Origin: Bolinopsis microptera
Taxonomy: Eukaryota > Ctenophora > Tentaculata > Lobata > Bolinopsidae
Reading direction: 5' to 3'
DNA: 64,000 nucleotides
NCBI RefSeq assembly: GCF_026151205.1
Contig: NC_087072.1
Span: 13,926,169-13,990,168, forward strand
In this document: piece by piece, positions 61,162 through 64,000 of the stretch
How positions within the stretch are numbered: the first letter of the stretch is position 1
Layout of the letters: every line of letters starts with the position of its first letter
Translations under genes and position numbers: made by a program
The notes under the pieces: generated by a model
What the model was told of the DNA's origin: nothing
What the model saw: only the letters and a program-made list of their open reading frames with translations
Databases searched by the model: none

Positions 61162-63969
61162 TTAAATCTTTTTAAATGTGACTGAGGGTTCTACCGTGGT
61201 TTCTACTATGTTCTCTATTTTTATAGATTGTTCTTCAATAACATCCTCATCAGCCAAAATGATATTGTTGTCCTCTGTACATGGATTCCCAATAACATGT
61301 GGAGCCAAGTTCTTCCTAACCCTTACTTTCACAATAGAACTCTTCAGATGAGCATCCATTTCCTCAATTGTGTCCTCTTCTTCAGCAATATTTCTCACCC
61401 TATGAACTATTATACAGTCTTCTGTGATAACTTCATTTTTGTTAATTCTTTCTGATAATGATATACACGGATCTTCCACAGATTCGTATTTTCTACTTGA
61501 AATGTCGGGATGTTCAATGTCCTTCGGCTCTTCACCCAGTCGTGGATGCTCTATTGGCTTCTCATGAGTAGTTTGCGGATTCGTTCCCCTGTTTTCCCTT
61601 TTATCTTTTCTCTCTGATTTGAACATTTTTTCAACCTTTGAAAACAGTTCTCTTAAGTATGACATATAGAATAAAATCACCCAATATCTACCTTTCATCA
61701 ATACAGCCTTGATAGCTGTGGTGAAGCTATTGTTGTACAGGATTGGATTTATGACAGAGTTTATGGGAAGAATCACGATAGACGATATCGGATACAGGGC
61801 TGTTCCATCAATGAAATCAAAAAAGTGCATAATACAGACTGTAATAAAAGGGATCCAGCAGACGAAGTCTGTAAGGATTATTAAAGCAACGTATCGCTGG
61901 GTTTCGTCCTTGTCTCTTGACAGCTTGTTTTGGGCTTCGTTTTTTCTTCTCATAGCGCTGTTATTTCGTCTCGAGCGCTTTGAAGTGAATATTACTATGG
62001 TGTAGCAGGTAAACATAATTGTAAAGCACAGAAGATTAAGCAAAAGGTTCGCCCAGACATACATCTTTTGAGGGTCGTCTCTGGACACAAAGTATTTGAA
62101 AAGGCAAACACCATCGTTTCCATAAAAATGAACCTTCCGCCGCCCTATCCCGTCATATTGTTTGGAAAACATACCGTCAATCAAACTGTTTATTTTTTTC
62201 CAACTGGAAACTGCAGATATAGATATTCTTCCGTAGTAATTTTTAATTGTGTGGATGTGATCGTTTTTGTTGACAAATGCCGAAAATAATTTGATATTTG
62301 GATTGTAAGTCATTCCGTTGACAAAGAAGTCCTCAAGGTTGTCGACCAAAGGTGTATACGCAAAACAAAATGATACAAGTGCCATCGTCACGATTAGGAT
62401 GATCATTTTTGCGGTAGTATATTTGGATGTGAATTTTTTAACTCTGATCACACCTAGTGCACGAAAAATGCTTAGAAAAGTCATCGAGAAGAGCGATATT
62501 TGGGCTCCAAATGTACTGAAGACTCCTAAGAAAGCACATTCACCGCTTGATAACCACCTTGCTCTTTCTTCGCAGTATGAAGTACCGTAGATGAAGGAGT
62601 CTACAATTGAGATTGTAAGAAGGTAAGATCCTGTAATCATATCTCCGACATGAACAACAGTTGTCAAAGCTTTATTGATCAGATCGGATGTAAAGTTTCT
62701 GGTGGCCAGAAATTTGAAATTCTTAAAAAGTTTGAAGGAGTTCAATATAACTGCTGCACATCCAAGGAACCAACCGAAAGCTTTCAGAGCTCCGTTAGCA
62801 ATGATGGTAGTTGTACACTCTTCATTACACTCGTCGCTGAAATCGGCACAGTCTATTCGACCGTCACACTTTTGGTGGTGTGCAATGTATCGCTTTTTAG
62901 ATTTGCACTCAAAGTTGTTCGTGCAATCTTCTTCGTCTGATCCATCCAAACAATCATCAAACAAATTGCAAACTTTTTCGTAGCCGACGCATCTATCATT
63001 TTTGCAATTGAATTGGCGGTTTTCGAAATTTCCGCTTTTCCTGTTTTCATAGAGAAAGGTGACTTGAATCGTGTCCTTCAAATTTAATGTAAATACCCGG
63101 TCTTCATATTTATCTTCGATCATACACGAGTCATGTTTTAGCAGTTTTAAAGGACATGTAGACTGATATTGGCATTTGTTCGAGCAGCTGAGGTAAACAT
63201 ACGCTTTTCCAAAATAATTTGTACAGTCCAATACTGTTTTGGGTGCCATAAATGCTGTTGAACCGACCAACCCAAAAATGTGGAAAGGGGTGAATTCAAC
63301 CTTGACGCATGGCGAAAAGTATTGGCCTAGGCTTCTACTGACTCCAGCAACACAATGCACGAGAAATTCTAATGGGTTTTCTCGTCCGAGAGCCACGGGA
63401 TCTGTGTAGACAGGTTTAATTGATCTGGCTTCAAAGCAAATCCTTGCATGTCCGCAGGTGTTTGATCCGTTACATAGGTCTTGAAATTTCACAAAATTGG
63501 ATGATCCGGTGCTACACAAAAACACTTCCTCACAACTACTATTATCTTTTACAAAACGAGTCAGTTCGCCAACTCCACAGATCGGCCAAATATTTTTCTC
63601 GTCATCTCCATTTTGGCAATCTCCAAACCCATCACCAAGCCACGCAACCGGTATGGATAGTTTCGTCTCGTGACGATATCTGCGATAGCATGTAGATGTG
63701 GTCATTACACTGCAGATGCTGGAACTTTCGTCACTTTTATCAAGACAATCTGATATTCCATTGCATAGTTGATGTTTGTGGACGTGACATATGACAGTTG
63801 TTCTCAGACAGAGGTTGTCAAATCCATCATCACACAGTCCTGGGGTCTGCTTGCACGTGGCGAATTTTGACACAGTAGATCGGTAACCGTCAATCTGGCA
63901 CGGAATGACTCCTCTCATTGGGTCTGAACAATTAGTTTGGTCGATGTAGTATTCACAAATGGGTTCCAT
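61162..63969 (-). CDS. Second LDLa-domain rhodopsin-class GPCR (5' end probably beyond window)
   Basis: A 935-residue open frame. The ectodomain (to about 385) is Cys-rich with LDLa modules near 61-87, 321-349 and 355-384 (VCNLFDDCLDGSDEEDC is canonical). Membrane segments lie near 388-410, 430-455, 478-503, 521-540, 636-662, 693-716 and 725-747. Extracellular loop 2 is long and ends in FYGNDGVC (616-622), close to YYGNTGLC of the receptor at 10.2-13.4 kb. The DRY position reads SIFRAL (Arg503, no acidic residue); CWIPF and NPILY are kept. The cytoplasmic tail of about 190 residues is charged and has no repeats. No signal peptide follows the first Met, and CTAAAACAG lies just upstream in the gene's direction, so an upstream exon with the signal peptide is likely. 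Diverged paralogue, not a recent duplicate. Confidence 0.85.
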   Translation of the reverse strand: MEPICEYYIDQTNCSDPMRGVIPCQIDGYRSTVSKFATCKQTPGLCDDGFDNLCLRTTVICHVHKHQLCNGISDCLDKSDESSSICSVMTTSTCYRRYRHETKLSIPVAWLGDGFGDCQNGDDEKNIWPICGVGELTRFVKDNSSCEEVFLCSTGSSNFVKFQDLCNGSNTCGHARICFEARSIKPVYTDPVALGRENPLEFLVHCVAGVSRSLGQYFSPCVKVEFTPFHIFGLVGSTAFMAPKTVLDCTNYFGKAYVYLSCSNKCQYQSTCPLKLLKHDSCMIEDKYEDRVFTLNLKDTIQVTFLYENRKSGNFENRQFNCKNDRCVGYEKVCNLFDDCLDGSDEEDCTNNFECKSKKRYIAHHQKCDGRIDCADFSDECNEECTTTIIANGALKAFGWFLGCAAVILNSFKLFKNFKFLATRNFTSDLINKALTTVVHVGDMITGSYLLTISIVDSFIYGTSYCEERARWLSSGECAFLGVFSTFGAQISLFSMTFLSIFRALGVIRVKKFTSKYTTAKMIILIVTMALVSFCFAYTPLVDNLEDFFVNGMTYNPNIKLFSAFVNKNDHIHTIKNYYGRISISAVSSWKKINSLIDGMFSKQYDGIGRRKVHFYGNDGVCLFKYFVSRDDPQKMYVWANLLLNLLCFTIMFTCYTIVIFTSKRSRRNNSAMRRKNEAQNKLSRDKDETQRYVALIILTDFVCWIPFITVCIMHFFDFIDGTALYPISSIVILPINSVINPILYNNSFTTAIKAVLMKGRYWVILFYMSYLRELFSKVEKMFKSERKDKRENRGTNPQTTHEKPIEHPRLGEEPKDIEHPDISSRKYESVEDPCISLSERINKNEVITEDCIIVHRVRNIAEEEDTIEEMDAHLKSSIVKVRVRKNLAPHVIGNPCTEDNNIILADEDVIEEQSIKIENIVETTVEPSVTFKKI

Positions 63970-64000
63970 TCTCTGTTTTAGTCCCTTGAAAACATATATT

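Overview
This is an AT-rich stretch of animal nuclear genome. Introns are spliced, genes are single units without operons, and simple-sequence arrays, MITEs, non-LTR and Penelope-like retroelement fragments are frequent. The gene set points to an invertebrate metazoan: a DMRT factor with DM and DMA domains, a mitochondrial ABCB7/ATM1 transporter, PAIP2, and LDLa-bearing rhodopsin-class receptors. The Penelope-like relic and LDLa receptors would fit a cnidarian or another early-branching marine animal. The phylum cannot be fixed from this window alone.

Layout. At 0.3-6.4 kb there are three conserved housekeeping genes on the + strand: NIF3L1-like (one exon), PAIP2-like (three exons) and ABCB7-like (one exon). 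At 8.6-10.1 kb there is a hAT-type MITE and a 187-bp-armed palindrome carrying a tRNA-like cloverleaf on each strand. At 10.2-13.4 kb lies an intronless LDLa-GPCR on the minus strand. Its cytoplasmic tail is twenty 15-residue repeats encoded by a 45-bp minisatellite. At 14.2-23 kb is a repeat graveyard: a Penelope-like fragment, a broken partial copy of the LDLa-GPCR, a 5'-truncated RNase H-bearing non-LTR element, and further duplicated blocks. From 23 to about 42.2 kb no gene can be supported. That stretch holds two (CT)n arrays, a clean hAT MITE with perfect 8-bp target duplications, a small coding-like 42-bp repeat, and recurrent CACGTG E-boxes.

At 42.8-49.5 kb an eight-exon DMRT gene (330 aa) has a DM domain split by an intron, a DMA domain and an eh1-like motif. 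At 52.8-59.2 kb a fourteen-exon gene encodes a 703-aa protein. It has a signal peptide, four Ig domains, a C-type lectin-like domain, a sushi/CCP domain and a hydrophobic C-terminus suggesting GPI anchoring. Small mobile elements sit in and after it. At 61.2-64 kb a second, diverged LDLa-GPCR lies on the minus strand; its 5' exon probably falls beyond the window.

The housekeeping genes have no evident functional link to the rest. The two LDLa-GPCRs share an extracellular-loop signature and both lack the acidic residue of the DRY motif, so they belong to one receptor family. The most unusual items are the Ig/lectin/sushi surface protein, the receptor with the repeat-array tail, and the paired tRNA-like palindrome. 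All exon boundaries were placed by eye from splice consensus and reading-frame continuity.
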